A stretch of DNA of 20,303 nt from Phallusia fumigata. Taxonomy: Eukaryota; Chordata; Ascidiacea; Phlebobranchia; Ascidiidae. Made by a program: the position numbers and the translations under genes. The notes under the pieces are model-generated. The model saw only the letters and a program-made list of their open reading frames with translations, was not told where the DNA came from and made no database searches. This document shows positions 8,210-19,400 of this stretch, piece after piece (the stretch's first letter is position 1; every line of letters begins with the position of its first letter). The stretch is from the NCBI GenBank assembly GCA_008931825.1, contig QXVZ01010345.1, positions 1 through 20,303 of the forward strand, given 5' to 3'.

Positions 8210-9001
8210 TTCCACACAAGTATTTAAAGTACACTGGAAATCACAATCTGAATATGGAACAGCAAATCGTAAAAAAACGCAATTCAATGAAATAATATTG
8301 ACAGAAAACTAAAAAGCTTTGAAACGCTTAACACGTTTCTGTACATAACTTAAAATTATGCAGACCCAAATAGTTTTTGAATCGACAAGCTTTATTTGTT
8401 AAACGTTTCGGCCATAACTCGTGCCATCATTAGTGATACAAGCTTTGAGCATTTTAAACTCCAAGAGCCGCCATGAGGTTCAATGATCATTGTGTGAACT
8501 ATTTAAAAGTCAGAGTCAGACAGAGACGACCTTTATTGTTTACTTATTTTTTGTCTAATACCGTTGGTTTCGAAATTCTGACCATCGATAAAATATTTTT
8601 CACAACGTCATCTGTTTGTGGGTTTTTTGTCGTGCTACAAACAACTACAACAATTCCGTTTGATCGAGTTTTCCAGCACAAGTTTTGGCTGCGTATGTGA
8701 CTCCCTGGGTTACAGGTTCGACATTGCTATACAGGACAACTAACTTAATCTACTCAGGGACTCAGTATTAATAGAAAAACGTATTATTGCCCACAAAGTT
8801 ACATTGTTTTAGCCTTGTTAGGTAGAAATCGAAAGAACGAAAAAAAGACAACAAAAAATTTGCCATTTTTGCGGCCGTAAAACAAACTTGCGTTAGTTGA
8901 TATAGCAGTTCTAATCTCTTCAACCAATATAATTGTTTACCATCATTGCGTTATGTCAAAATTACATTCCAACGAAAAACGTAAAAAAATGTCTGCTTTA
9001 T

Positions 9002-9110
9002 TAGCCTAAGGCTACGAACTGAAGGACATTCATGTAATGCAGCCAGCCTACAAGGCTAATTAACCTTCGAACCTTGGTCAATTAAGCTACCTTCATCAAC
9101 AAAAATAGTT
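9002..9110. repeat. Diverged dispersed repeat, copy 1 (SINE-like)
   Basis: It resembles 13325-13425 in the same orientation. Shared landmarks are GCCTAAGGCTACGAACTGAAGG against GCCTCGGGCGACAGACAAAAGG (cut to their first 20 bases for comparison), AAGGC(T/C)AATTAACC, and AAGCTAC followed by AT-rich sequence. On the minus strand both contain TAGCTT followed by GGTTAATT and a GGTTGAAC- or GGTTCGAA-like box, suggesting a tRNA-derived element. The similarity is by eye only. Confidence 0.4.
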
Positions 9111-9519
9111 CTACCATTGTGTTCTGACTGACTTCATTGAATACGAGGTCTAAGACGATTATGTTAACTTTGCACTTTTTTGCACATATTAATGCTTCTA
9201 AATACAGCTAGTAAAGGCAAAGAAAAAACGCATCTCGAAAAAAGCTAATTGACCTATTTTTTGTACCCACTAAAAACTTACACTGTTTCTAATCCTAGGA
9301 ATTGCTTCTAAATCTGACAGGGTTATTTATAAACCTTGACGTTGCTGATCAGTCGTTAACTCAAAGTCTCTACACTCTTGATTGGCCGCTGCAACAGTCA
9401 CATGCGTGTGTAGAAATCGTGACGAAATGCCCAGACCCGCGGCTAAGATTTAAAACCGCAATATTTCATTGTACACCCGCCAGTGCATGTGAAAATGCGC
9501 GAACAGTTAAAATGCGCAG

Positions 9520-9525
9520 TTTATT
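9520..9525 (-). terminator. Candidate polyadenylation signal of claudin B
   Basis: Minus-strand AATAAA about 290 bp downstream of the claudin B stop codon at 9812. Confidence 0.4.
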
Positions 9526-9622
9526 TTAACACCGGGAACATAGGATAGTAAAAGGATCGTTTCATATAAAGCACAACAAGAAATTGGCAAGTATTCAAAC
9601 ATTCAGCAATCTAAGTGCACTG

Positions 9623-9692
9623 TTACGTCATAGGCCGGATGACGTCATTGAATACAAATTTTTGGAGTGACGTCACATGACGAATAACGTCA
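9623..9692. promoter_or_regulatory. Cluster of four CRE-like (CREB/ATF) sites
   Basis: Within 70 bp: TTACGTCA (9623-9630), TGACGTCA (9640-9647), TGACGTCA (9668-9675) and TAACGTCA (9685-9692). TGACGTCA is the full palindromic cAMP-response element bound by CREB/ATF and related bZIP factors. The cluster lies about 120 bp beyond the claudin B stop and 1.4 kb upstream of the claudin C ATG, so it could act as an enhancer for claudin C or for the cluster. Function is inferred. Confidence 0.45.
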
Positions 9693-9811
9693 TTGTCTAA
9701 ACTGTTTTGTGTAGAGACGTCTTTTAGAAGGCAAAATTGCTTCATTAGTTTTTAAATGCTGTGCCTCAATTGACGGGCTGTTTAGTGTGGAAGTAAAATT
9801 AAGTGTCATAT

Positions 9812-12087
9812 TCAAACGTAGGCTTCATTGATTGCTGCGGCCTTGCTGGGTTGTCCCCCGTATCTGTAAACATCAGGGTATTCGTCTTCGTCGCGTCCGC
9901 AAGCTGAACAGAACGCCAGGCCGCTTNAAGGCATTTCAAACGAATGAAAATCTGGGCAAAAACTTTAGCTAAGTAACTTGTTGACCAAGTAACTTTTAAG
10001 TGACTTACATGGAATCAATTTGATTTCACAAGAGCAATATCTTGTTGAATTTGGTAAAACGCCAAAACATGTAGAATTGTGATACAGTTTCTCGACCGGA
10101 AACGTTGCTATGATCCAGGGGCTTTTTAGCTGAGTTTGGTTGCGCTTTACAACGTTTGCCAACGCTTTTGCATTTATTACCTGGTTACTGAGAAGTTTTG
10201 TAGCAATAACTGAGTGGCTCGGTAGTAGTCGTTGGCGAGTGCTGCTCCATACCACGAGGCTGCCACCAACATTGCTAGTCCAGCTCCCAGTCCACACAGA
10301 CCTCCCAACAAACGAGCTTTTCTCTACAAACCAAAGCAATCTAGTTATTTCATCTATGAAACTCCTGGTTGTAAAAGCAAGTTATACTGCCGCTGATAAT
10401 GGATTGAAACGTCAGCTTGACTTTTGTATGGTCTGTGCTTGTACACTACTTTGTTTGATTACTCAAGTAATGGGACAAGGTTAAAGTAATTTAGTGTTAC
10501 ATATTTGTGACATTACTCTTGTCCGTTAGCGTTATTAGCGAAACATTATAAATATAGAAAACAAATTGACTCAAATTGGCAGAAATGGATTTGTCAAAAA
10601 ATATCCAAAAAACACTGTTCCGTTTTTTAAATAAAATGAATGATTAAATACATATGTATTTTTGCTCAGTTTTTTCAATAACTTGAATATTTTATTAATT
10701 ACCAACCTATTTGGAAGCTGTATGCATAAGCATCAAATCTAATTGCATCGATTGTATGCCTTAGCATAGTCAAGATTGGTTGAGTAACTACTGTTATTGC
10801 AGACTTTTACCTTAACTTTTGCATCCATGCCGCCCGGGCAACACTTCAAACCTGCCATCAACATCCCAAGTGATATCAGAGAGAGAAACATCGATGCAAT
10901 ACTGAAACCCCGAGCTGAAAAAGAAAAATTTGTTTAAAGCTGTCCTTGCATTAAAACACAACATATAATCTGTATTCATTCTATTTGAATAGGTAAGGGA
11001 TGAGATCCGATTTTGTACTAGCATCATATGAGACACATTTACTCATTTTCCCACGTATACACTAAAGATGTTTGTTTCCTTTCGATCCTCAACTAGAAAA
11101 TATGTTTTGCTCGTAATGAGTCTGTCGTCAAGCTATTTGCATTATTGCATTTTCAAGCAAATCATTCTTTCGATTTTACGGACTTTATGAACTTTGTATC
11201 AGCCGTCTTGTCCCACAGGTAGAGTCAATACCACATAATTCATTTACATAGGAAAGCGCATGTATCCAAGACGGAATTGTAGCCAACAACCTCAAAACAT
11301 AATCCTACCTCCTTGCAACTCTAGTGGAAGATTGATAAAAAACTTATTGTAATCGTCGCAGTCCCAGTTTCCTGTTGAAAGTGTTTGACACTGAATCCAT
11401 AATCCTCTATGCTGCGGAAGAAATGATTTACATTAATATTTCTACTAACTAGTCTGCCTGTGTTGCAAGAAGATCTACTTGTTTTGGAAAACACCAAACC
11501 CTTGCCAGGAGTTGAACCAACAACCTAATCGCAATCCATGGGCATTGAACAAGACGAATTGAACAATTCTTTAAAAGTACATTCTTTAAAAAATGTCAAG
11601 GGGTACTTTTTGTGGCGCAGCCAGTCGAAAACGTAAGGGGGCGGGGGGATATACTTTAATATTTATGGGTTTCCGATAGTAATCCAATTTGGCCTAATTA
11701 AGACATCCCCTCCTAAATAAGTAAATAATTATGCCCGAAATAGTTTGTGTTTATTTTCTGGTGTCGTTTCTTATTGTAACTAACATAAGATTAAAAATTG
11801 GCGAAGTAGACAAATACTTATTTTTCCAGCCTAATGCAAGTTAGGTAAAAACTTGGAAGATATTTTGGGTGGTGCAGCCCTCTCCTTCCCAGCTACGCTT
11901 TTGTTTGAGCCACAATAATTGTACTGAAAGTTTGTCGAATCATTGACAAACTTACTCTGACTATGTCGTCTCTTAACGTGTCCTCCGGTGAGTTTCGTGC
12001 CCAGTAGGGAGAGAAGACGGCTCCACATGACAGTGCAAAGCCGACCATCAAACCAAACAGGGCAACGTACTGTGCAGCCAAGCACAT
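9812..12087 (-). CDS. Claudin B, interrupted by an assembly gap
   Basis: Exons: 12087-11956, 11411-11309, 10914-10811, 10323-10181, then the 3' part of exon 5 at 9926-9812 (stop TGA at 9814-9812). Phases 0, 1, 0, 2 as in the sister genes. The first exon is again 44 codons and contains SPYWARNSPED. Exon 2 has HRGLWIQC and GNWDC, the loop-1 signature; exon 3 begins ARGFSIASM (TM2) and ends with CCPGGMDAKVK; exon 4 has TM3 (GLAMLVAASWYGAA). After exon 4 about 20 residues are missing: the part equivalent to FGES..GW..TM4. The remaining tail starts SGLAFCSACG and ends AAINEAYV, a PDZ-binding type terminus. The reading frame upstream of the N meets a TGA, so the break is not a simple one-base ambiguity. 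The gene is probably functional in the animal and damaged only in the assembly, though a real deletion cannot be excluded. Confidence 0.85.
9927..9927. other. Ambiguous base marking a probable collapsed gap
   Basis: The only N in the window. It falls inside claudin B exon 5, exactly where about 60 bp encoding the start of TM4 and the splice acceptor are missing. Sequence on the plus side of it (9928 onward) reads like intron. Confidence 0.75.
11637..11648. repeat. G-rich tract in claudin B intron 1
   Basis: GGGGGCGGGGGG, an isolated G run in AT-rich intron sequence. Nearby ATTCTTTAAAA is repeated at about 11567 and 11581. No function assigned. Confidence 0.6.
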
Positions 12088-13324
12088 TTCAGCTCAAATA
12101 GCAAGAATTTTTTTTAGGTAAATAGAAAAAGCAAAAACCTATATCTGCGAAATATGGTTAGAACAGAATTGCGTCAACCAATACAGATAAACATCAATCG
12201 CTTTGTGTCGTACTGTTAATGAAATCTCCCTTTCTTAGTTGGTTCTGGCTGTTTTGACCAAATTTTTTGTTTTACTTGACGTTGTCTATTAAGTTAACCA
12301 GGTTTTGTTCAAACTCTAATTTAAACTAATTTTAAACGAAGTAAGCAATTTTAAAAGATTGAGATGTTCTGAACTATTATAAACTTTTTGGCATCCAACA
12401 GAGTGACTTCAATTTTAATTTGTGTAAAACGATCCCTTCTCATTTTATTTTTTAAACAAGCAATGTCGAACATAATCCTAAATCTTTGCGCATTTTTGTT
12501 TAGTTAACTCATACCCAGCACCAAGCCATGGTACATACGTCGTGGAAATTTAACAACACGAAACACTTCCACAATTTCGAAACTCCCTTATTCGGTGTTG
12601 GCTGACGAGACATTTTGACGCCACAATAACTATATGACGTAACCTTAAATATTTCACAACCCTGTGCTCGTGGAAAGGAGAAACTGCTTTGGAAATATTG
12701 GTTATTTCTTTAGGACATCGACAAAGACAAATATCTGAGTTTAAACGGATTTGCTTGACATGAGCCAGACCTCCGCCAAACAATAAAAATTCCATGATAT
12801 TGATTTTGTTCTAAGTCTTGTAAAAGTTGTTTATCCTAACTACAAAACCATGTTCACAGCTTTGACCCCTAAAATGACATGCGAATAAACTCGGTACAGT
12901 ACCAATGAGTTTAAATTGAGCTGAAAAGAGCTTAAGAGGATCTGAACCAAATTTTAACGTTGGTACATGACCTAACATAGCCTTAACGCCAAGCAAGCTG
13001 TTATTTAGTTCCAACCGAAAAAATCATCCTTGTACCGCCTGGCTCGGCAAAGCGTGTTAGCCAACCCGTTTCAAACACAAAAACATCCAATCCACTGATA
13101 TACCTGCCGTCACTCACACTACCATAGCGTTCTGTCCAGCACATAAAGCCATATGAGGGTTATAAAACATTCATTACGGCTTCACAATGCACGTAGACCC
13201 TACACTGTGCAGTCACTAGTAGGCTTGGTAGTAACTTCTACTTCTCTGCCCGTGACCTAGCCTTTGTTTCCTTGCCGCTTACGTCAAGATCCCATGTCAA
13301 AAGTTCTGAGCTTCTTCAGCCTCG

Positions 13325-13425
13325 GGCGACAGACAAAAGGATAATCGTACGCTGCGTTCAACCTCTAAGGCCAATTAACCTGTAGATCTTAATCCAGCAA
13401 GCTACATCTGTAACAGCAACAGTAA
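13325..13425. repeat. Diverged dispersed repeat, copy 2 (SINE-like)
   Basis: Partner of 9002-9110. It is preceded from about 13034 by GCCTGGCTCGGCAAAGCG, which resembles a tRNA D-arm/A-box region, but no matching B box or complete cloverleaf follows. An older composite SINE is possible. Confidence 0.35.
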
Positions 13426-14731
13426 TACTTTGCAACAATGCTTTGCACTACTTTAGTAATTGTAATAAAACGTTGATTCAAAAGAGACCATATGTAGTAA
13501 AGTGTATAACTCCATTTTGATTAAACAGTCCAGAACTACTAAATAGCCTATCGAAGCTGGACGGTTCGAAATACCTTTTTCACACAGCTGGTTTCTTCGA
13601 AATACATTTAGAAGCCGACGAAGAAAACACCCCCATAACATTAAAAAAACGGCGCTAGTCAAAATCAAATGTCCAGCAGAAAATGCATCACAGATCATTA
13701 CCCAACTAATCAGAGGTTATTTGACGCTTCATTAGCTAAACCATTAGGCACAGATCGTCCATGCAAATTCACTAGCTCTAAAAAGCTGGCTTTTGAACTA
13801 ACGTCGTTGAACAGGTGTCAATTGACAGCACCACACACGGTAAACCTCTGCAACTGTCGGCTGTCGTATAATTAGGGCTGGAAGGCATGCACACCGTAGC
13901 TGTGATATATTGATTATTACCAACAGCAGGTGTTTGTAAACATAGATCTGCAGCCGCTACAAACAACAGCTCTTGTTGGCATAACAACAAGGGGTTTAAC
14001 GCTATTGTGATATAAATTTGGCGTTGACTCTATAAGCCATGTAGATATCCTAAGTAAAATTTAAATGTTTAAGTTTGCCTTCTACTTTGAACTAAGTAAG
14101 TGCAACCTTCAAATTTCAAGCAGTCGCCGTTGTTAGTTACACCCTGGCGTTATGTATAACATTGATAACAATTGCAGCACCCAAACCATCAACGCCAAAT
14201 CAGGTTTTTTCTGACCACCAGCTGTTCCGAACACGCAATGACTATGAGATTGTTAAAACAGCAAGTTAGCTCCGCACTACACCACTATAGCACTTGTCGC
14301 CTCACTTGTTATTACAAGCATGTTTGCTGGGAGGTCGAGGACAAAATCCACTACCAGCATTTGATTTGAGAATCGCGTTCGGGCGTTTGGAATTCCTGGA
14401 AAACCTTAAGAATTGAAAGTCACAGATAATGTCGAAATGCATTCGACTCTGACTTATAAAAGACTAACTTAAAAAAACGTTTTGTGTAAATCGAAATGTA
14501 CACATTTGTTTTACTAGATCACAATTTGGCAATAAAACGTTTCGTAAAACCAACTTATATTTTGTAACTACGAAATCATTTTGAGGCAACGTTTTTTAAA
14601 CAAAGTTGTTTCTAGAAACATTTTTTAAACCGATTTAGTGACTAATTATTTTGCCTTTACAATTAAGTTCGCAACCCAATTGCTTGTAGTTGAATTTACG
14701 ACTGGCCTGAGGGGATAGGTCTTACGTGAGG

Positions 14732-14762
14732 TCACGTGAACTATCTCGTCACTATCACGTGA
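14732..14762. promoter_or_regulatory. Pair of TCACGTGA E-box palindromes
   Basis: TCACGTGA at 14732-14739 and again at 14755-14762 (23 bp from start to start), with related CTTACGTGAG just before and ACATGTGACC just after. TCACGTGA is the preferred site of MITF/TFE/USF-type bHLH-zipper factors. The pair is about 2.6 kb upstream of the claudin B ATG. Enhancer function is inferred. Confidence 0.4.
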
Positions 14763-15345
14763 TGTTTAACATGTGACCTTAACGTAACGGGCAAATATTG
14801 GAGAAAATGATGTAGTTTTACGGAATCGGTGGCAGCTTTGGGCGTTGAGACTTTGTAAATGATTTTATTATCAGGCGACAGGTTCATCGCCATTTAACAT
14901 GACTCGGTACATTCTGTCCGCTTGGTACTAGACATAATTATATAGCCTGGTCGTTTTAAAACAAGTTAAGATTACCACCAATGTTACAGCTTACCTATGC
15001 AGTTTACAAATAACGGCGATTAAAATTTTCTAGCTTTATATTTAATTCTAGCTATCAACTGTCACTTCAATGCATTTTAAATACCTGTGATATTTTTTAC
15101 AACCCAGGCAGCGAAAGGTTCCATCCAGTATTTAATAAATCGTGTGGGTTAAAGGGACACACAGCCGTGCCTTAATCATGTGATTGTAACGTCAGATCAT
15201 TTCACAATATTGCCGATGGCATTTCATGTAACATAATCAGGTAATTGGGTCAGGAGTAAGTGAAGTGTCCCGTAAGGTTAGATTCGTTCCGCCAGTTTGA
15301 GGTATCGAGTTTAAGATGAATTTCTTTCCCCTGTTTGGTTTATTG

Positions 15346-15353
15346 TGACGTCA
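15346..15353. promoter_or_regulatory. Isolated CRE octamer
   Basis: TGACGTCA, the fourth perfect copy in this window (others at 7262, 9640 and 9668). It lies in the claudin A-B intergenic region. Confidence 0.3.
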
Positions 15354-15993
15354 TTTGTCACATGATTTTTAATTTGGTGCGTATGTTTTTATAAAAGCTG
15401 CTTTGTGTGTTTTGTCGCCAAAACGACGTCGATTTCCGAAAAAACAGGAAAAATAATAACAAAAAACCTTATTTCCACATTGTAAACAATGATAAATCAA
15501 GTTTACCACTTTGAAAATCCAACCGCGTTTCAAATAAAACAAAGATATTCTTCTAACCAATCGGAGGACAGAAGGGTAGCACGTGATTAAGTTGTAATAT
15601 GAAACTAAGTTAAACCTTTATAAAAAATGTTAAATTACTTTTTCTCTGGTTGCAGTTTAACGCCAAATTCTCTAAAAAAAGCAACCAAAGTTGGTATTTC
15701 AAGGTCCACAGATATTTGACTCCTTCAGTAACGTTGCCAAATTTTGTGGCACAGAAATTTTTGCGTCGTTCAAGACGCCGAAAAACCAATATCTCACGTA
15801 GCAGAAACCACCAAAATAGGATTCTATCAATATCAGGCCTTCAGGAAAATTAATAGTCTTATCTCCCCTTACAGTTAAAACTAGCCGATCATTTATACAT
15901 CCTTTTTCACGTCCGGTACAATTTTTTATCGAAACAATCTTCACGGATATGAAGGAGTAGATAACGACTGCACTGGCGCCAAAGTCTTGTTGT

Positions 15994-15999
15994 TTTATT
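15994..15999 (-). terminator. Candidate polyadenylation signal of claudin A
   Basis: Minus-strand AATAAA about 450 bp after the claudin A stop at 16451. I found no nearer canonical signal by eye. Confidence 0.3.
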
Positions 16000-16450
16000 G
16001 CATTTGTACAAGCGAAAGCACGGTAAACTGGAATAGTGTGTTGGGTTTTGGAACAGGTTAAACAGAGATGAATACTCGAACAAATCATCATGAAAATTTA
16101 ACTGTTAGTAATCAGAATATAAATACCGGAAAGGGAAATTGAAACTAAGCATGCTCGACACACGTTTTAAAAAGCAAAAATGTATTAAAACATCGCAGCA
16201 TTTGCTACCTTCACAAAATCCGTGGCGTTCGCAAACAAAAGTTAGTTGCAACAAAACCCATAATCTTTGAACGCGAAGCAAAAAACATATCGGGAACAAT
16301 CTGGTTTGTAAATTGAGCACAAAAAAACTGCTCTGTTCATTTACACACACGAAAGCATTTGGCCTAACTACTAATGTAGTTCAGGCAATGTCAAATACCT
16401 CTATACAAGCTAAAAAATAGGTTTGTGGTACTAAAAAGGTTTTTCAAGCT

Positions 16451-19400
16451 TTAAACGTATTCTTGTCCGTTGCTAGCAGCTTTGGGTGGTCGATACACGT
16501 AACTCCTTGGCCCCTCTTCATACGACTCTCCTCCGCATCCAGTGCATATGCCAAGCAGTCCAGCAATGAACAAGAGGGCTCCACCGACCCATCCGATGAA
16601 CATGCTCTCGCCAAAAATGTATCTGTATCAAAGAAATGGAATAGATTCATTGAGTTGAGTTAAGTAAAGATTACTGCACTTGGTGACAGAATTCTTAGTT
16701 GCACTCAAGCAATCAGCAGACTGGAAATAGCTGCGCAACGTTAGAAACGATATGAGGTGCAAAATCACTAAAGGGAAAAATTAGTGGGTCAGGAATTCAT
16801 ATCGAAGGGTGAGGTTGGGGCAATGGGGAATAAAGACTGGAGGAATGTTGGTAGAACCACAGGTGGGGTCCAAAACTAACCACCCCTGTATGGTTGGAGG
16901 GGTACCACCCTTTAAAAGGGTGAGGTTCGATAGAAAAACAAACCACTGAAAAAAACTGTCGGATAGTACTGGACATGAAGAATGGCTTTGAAATGACTCC
17001 AAAATACCCAATATGCACAAAGCAATAGCCACCAGAAACACCTGCACATCGTTTTGAAGCGCATAAAAGTTACGGAAATTTTTGTGAATGAAAATAAAAC
17101 TCTCTCCAGCACAATGCAATCACGAAATCATTCAACACAGCAAAGTTACTTATTCGCGCGCGATTCGAATTTATCTTCGAAACGATGGTAAATATTTCGT
17201 GGCTCACAAATCCAATTTTTTATGTCAATGTTGAAGTTTTCACTTTAATAGAAACCATACTCATCCGAGTGACATCACTCCAGGCTTACAACATAGAAAT
17301 CATATAAACCAGCAAACGTTACGTTTCCCAAGCAAAGTATGTTTTCGTGTTTTTACCTCGTGATCCCGGAGATAGCCCCTCCTAAGAATTTCTGTTGTGT
17401 GGCGAATTCGTGTTGAATTCTAACGTTATTTGCATACCAAGACACGGCTGCAATGATGAGAATGCCAGCAAGCAATGCGAGGATGCCTCCTATCAAGCGG
17501 ATGCGTCTCTGCAAAACGTATTTTGTATTTTGTCAAGTAGGCAAGAAAATGACAATGGTTGATGTATTGCTCAACAATATAGGTTTTACAAAAAGCATTT
17601 ACATTTTCGCATTTCAATAAAGGGTTGGTTCAACTTTTGACTATATTTTACCGGCTTTTACTTACTTTATTTGCCTTCAGTTGCTATCTAGGTTGTGTTT
17701 TACTAACTGTGTGTGTGTTACTCAAACAGCGTATCATGCACAAAGCGGGTCTTCAGACCCTCTTTGTGTAGTCAACCTTGGCAAAGCTTTAAAAACTGCT
17801 TAAACGTTTCGCAAGCCTCCCTAAACTCGTTCCCCTTACCTTGAGTCCTTTGCTGTCACCACCACAGGGAATTGAATCCATGCCGATAATCATGCAAGCA
17901 ATCGCGAGAACCCCAAATGCTATGGAAGTAAGACTGAACCCACGTGCTAAAAGACAAATATTCTCGTTAACGTGTTATTGTGTTAAATTTGTTGTTTCCG
18001 TAATTTGGCCAAAAACAAGGGTCAAATTATTACAATCCGCAAAGGAGTCTGAAAGGCGCCAAACGCACTATGTTCTTAAAATAAGATTTCGATTTTATTT
18101 TGAGTATAAAAGCACAACAATCTAAATCAGCGGGTACTTTAATATCCCGAGAAGGTTACCATAGCCATCATGGGAGTATTTTCCTTGTTTTGCGTTGTAA
18201 ATTGTATGTTTAAGCATGACCTAATGAGAACAGCTAAAGGCCAAGCAAATAAGAATGCTACCGCTGCCTATCTGGGCTGGTGTATGGCAGATTCTTAATG
18301 AAATACGCGATTATTTAAATTGTAGTTAGTTTGGTAGAAAGATACGATAAGCCAATACTTGACAGTAGATCATTTTTCGACAAACGCTGTTGCCATCATC
18401 AAAAAACATCAGAAAACTCGAAACGGTAAAAATGCTTAATCACACAAAAATCTGTATCTTTCTACATTGTGAGACATTGTGTAAAACTGTGATTAGAGTA
18501 CCAAAATCGTCAGGCGGGAACGGTGGTTAGTTCAGTTCAAATCTGATTCGATGACTAAAAACCGCTGTTGTGTGTTTATGCTTGAACGGTGTCTAGAACC
18601 ACGATCGCACAGTCAAAACTCCGTGTGAAATAAACCTTATAATGCCCCAAGGCATTAACAAACGGCCGTAGGAACCACAAATGTGTATTTTACCTGCTTG
18701 TAGCTCCACTGGAAGTCCGAGGAAGAAACGGTTAAAGTCGTCACAATCCCAGTTTCCAGTCGTGAAGGTTTGACATTTGATCCATAAGCCTTCATGCTGC
18801 AAAAAGTTGTATTTATGTATTTGAATTTCCTTGCATAAAGGTATTGTTGGTTGAAACTGTCCCTGATGTGTAGTACTGGTACACTACTGAAACATTTTAA
18901 TAATGCCATATTGCACAGATGTCAATCAACCGACACGAATCGCAAACACAGCAAATGCAATTTTAGACTCCGGAAACCAATTCTATGTCTGCTTGGTATA
19001 ACATGTGAAGAATAGAAGCACGAATTCGGTCGGTTTACGAAGAAAACTAAATTGCTACAAGGCTTTATAATGTTTAATAGGTTTCAAATTGCAAATATGT
19101 TCAAATTGTCAGCCCCGAAGTTTCATAATTAGGATAATTCCTCTTACTAAGACCTAAAGCAATTAGGCAAACGCATTAAAACATACAACGGAAAAAAGAC
19201 TAAGCTAAAAATAAAAATTAATTTGTTTGCTAGTTTACAGCAATTAATATCGCTGATAATGTCTTACCCTGGGTTTAAAGGTGATCCCTAATGAAACAAG
19301 AATCGACATTTCTAAATTGGAAAGGGATTGCCCAATTCCGAAGCAAATCTTGCCTCTCTGGCCCTATTTATCCGTCCGCCCAAGTCTTAAAGGTGCAGTT

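Larger units (their letters stand above)
8210..9811. other. Intergenic region between claudins B and C
   Basis: No coding exon supported. It contains, in order, a short flanked motif (8385-8446), a SINE-like repeat (about 9002-9110), a claudin B polyadenylation candidate and a cluster of CRE-like sites (9623-9692). Upstream control of claudin C is expected here; a TTTAAATA (TATA-like) lies on the minus strand close to its ATG. Confidence 0.45.
12088..16450. other. Long intergenic region between claudins A and B
   Basis: 4.4 kb without a gene I can support. It contains a GC-richer stretch with a SINE-like repeat (about 13030-13425), two TCACGTGA palindromes (14732-14762), a CRE octamer (15346-15353), a CACGTG (15580-15585) near a CCAAT motif (15558-15562), and a 130-codon minus-strand open frame (16091-15699) with no recognised domain. 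The right end is probably claudin A 3' untranslated sequence; the left end holds the claudin B promoter. Confidence 0.45.

Noticed and set aside
8207-8287. N-terminal extension of claudin C to the ATG at 8287
   Set aside because: It would add 26 residues absent from both paralogues and place extra sequence before TM1.
9965-10339. 124-codon minus-strand open frame
   Set aside because: It overlaps claudin B exon 4 in a different frame; the exon frame (RKARLLGG ... SWYGAA) with proper splice sites explains the sequence.
10140-10484. 114-codon plus-strand frame
   Set aside because: It is antisense to claudin B exon 4 and runs into the intron, with no domain.
11495-11560. tRNA-like GGTTCAACTCC box on the minus strand
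   Set aside because: The T-stem does not pair and there is no A box at the right distance.
16781-17119. 112-codon minus-strand open frame in claudin A intron 4
   Set aside because: It runs through the G-rich repeat and palindrome and has no domain; claudin splicing removes it.
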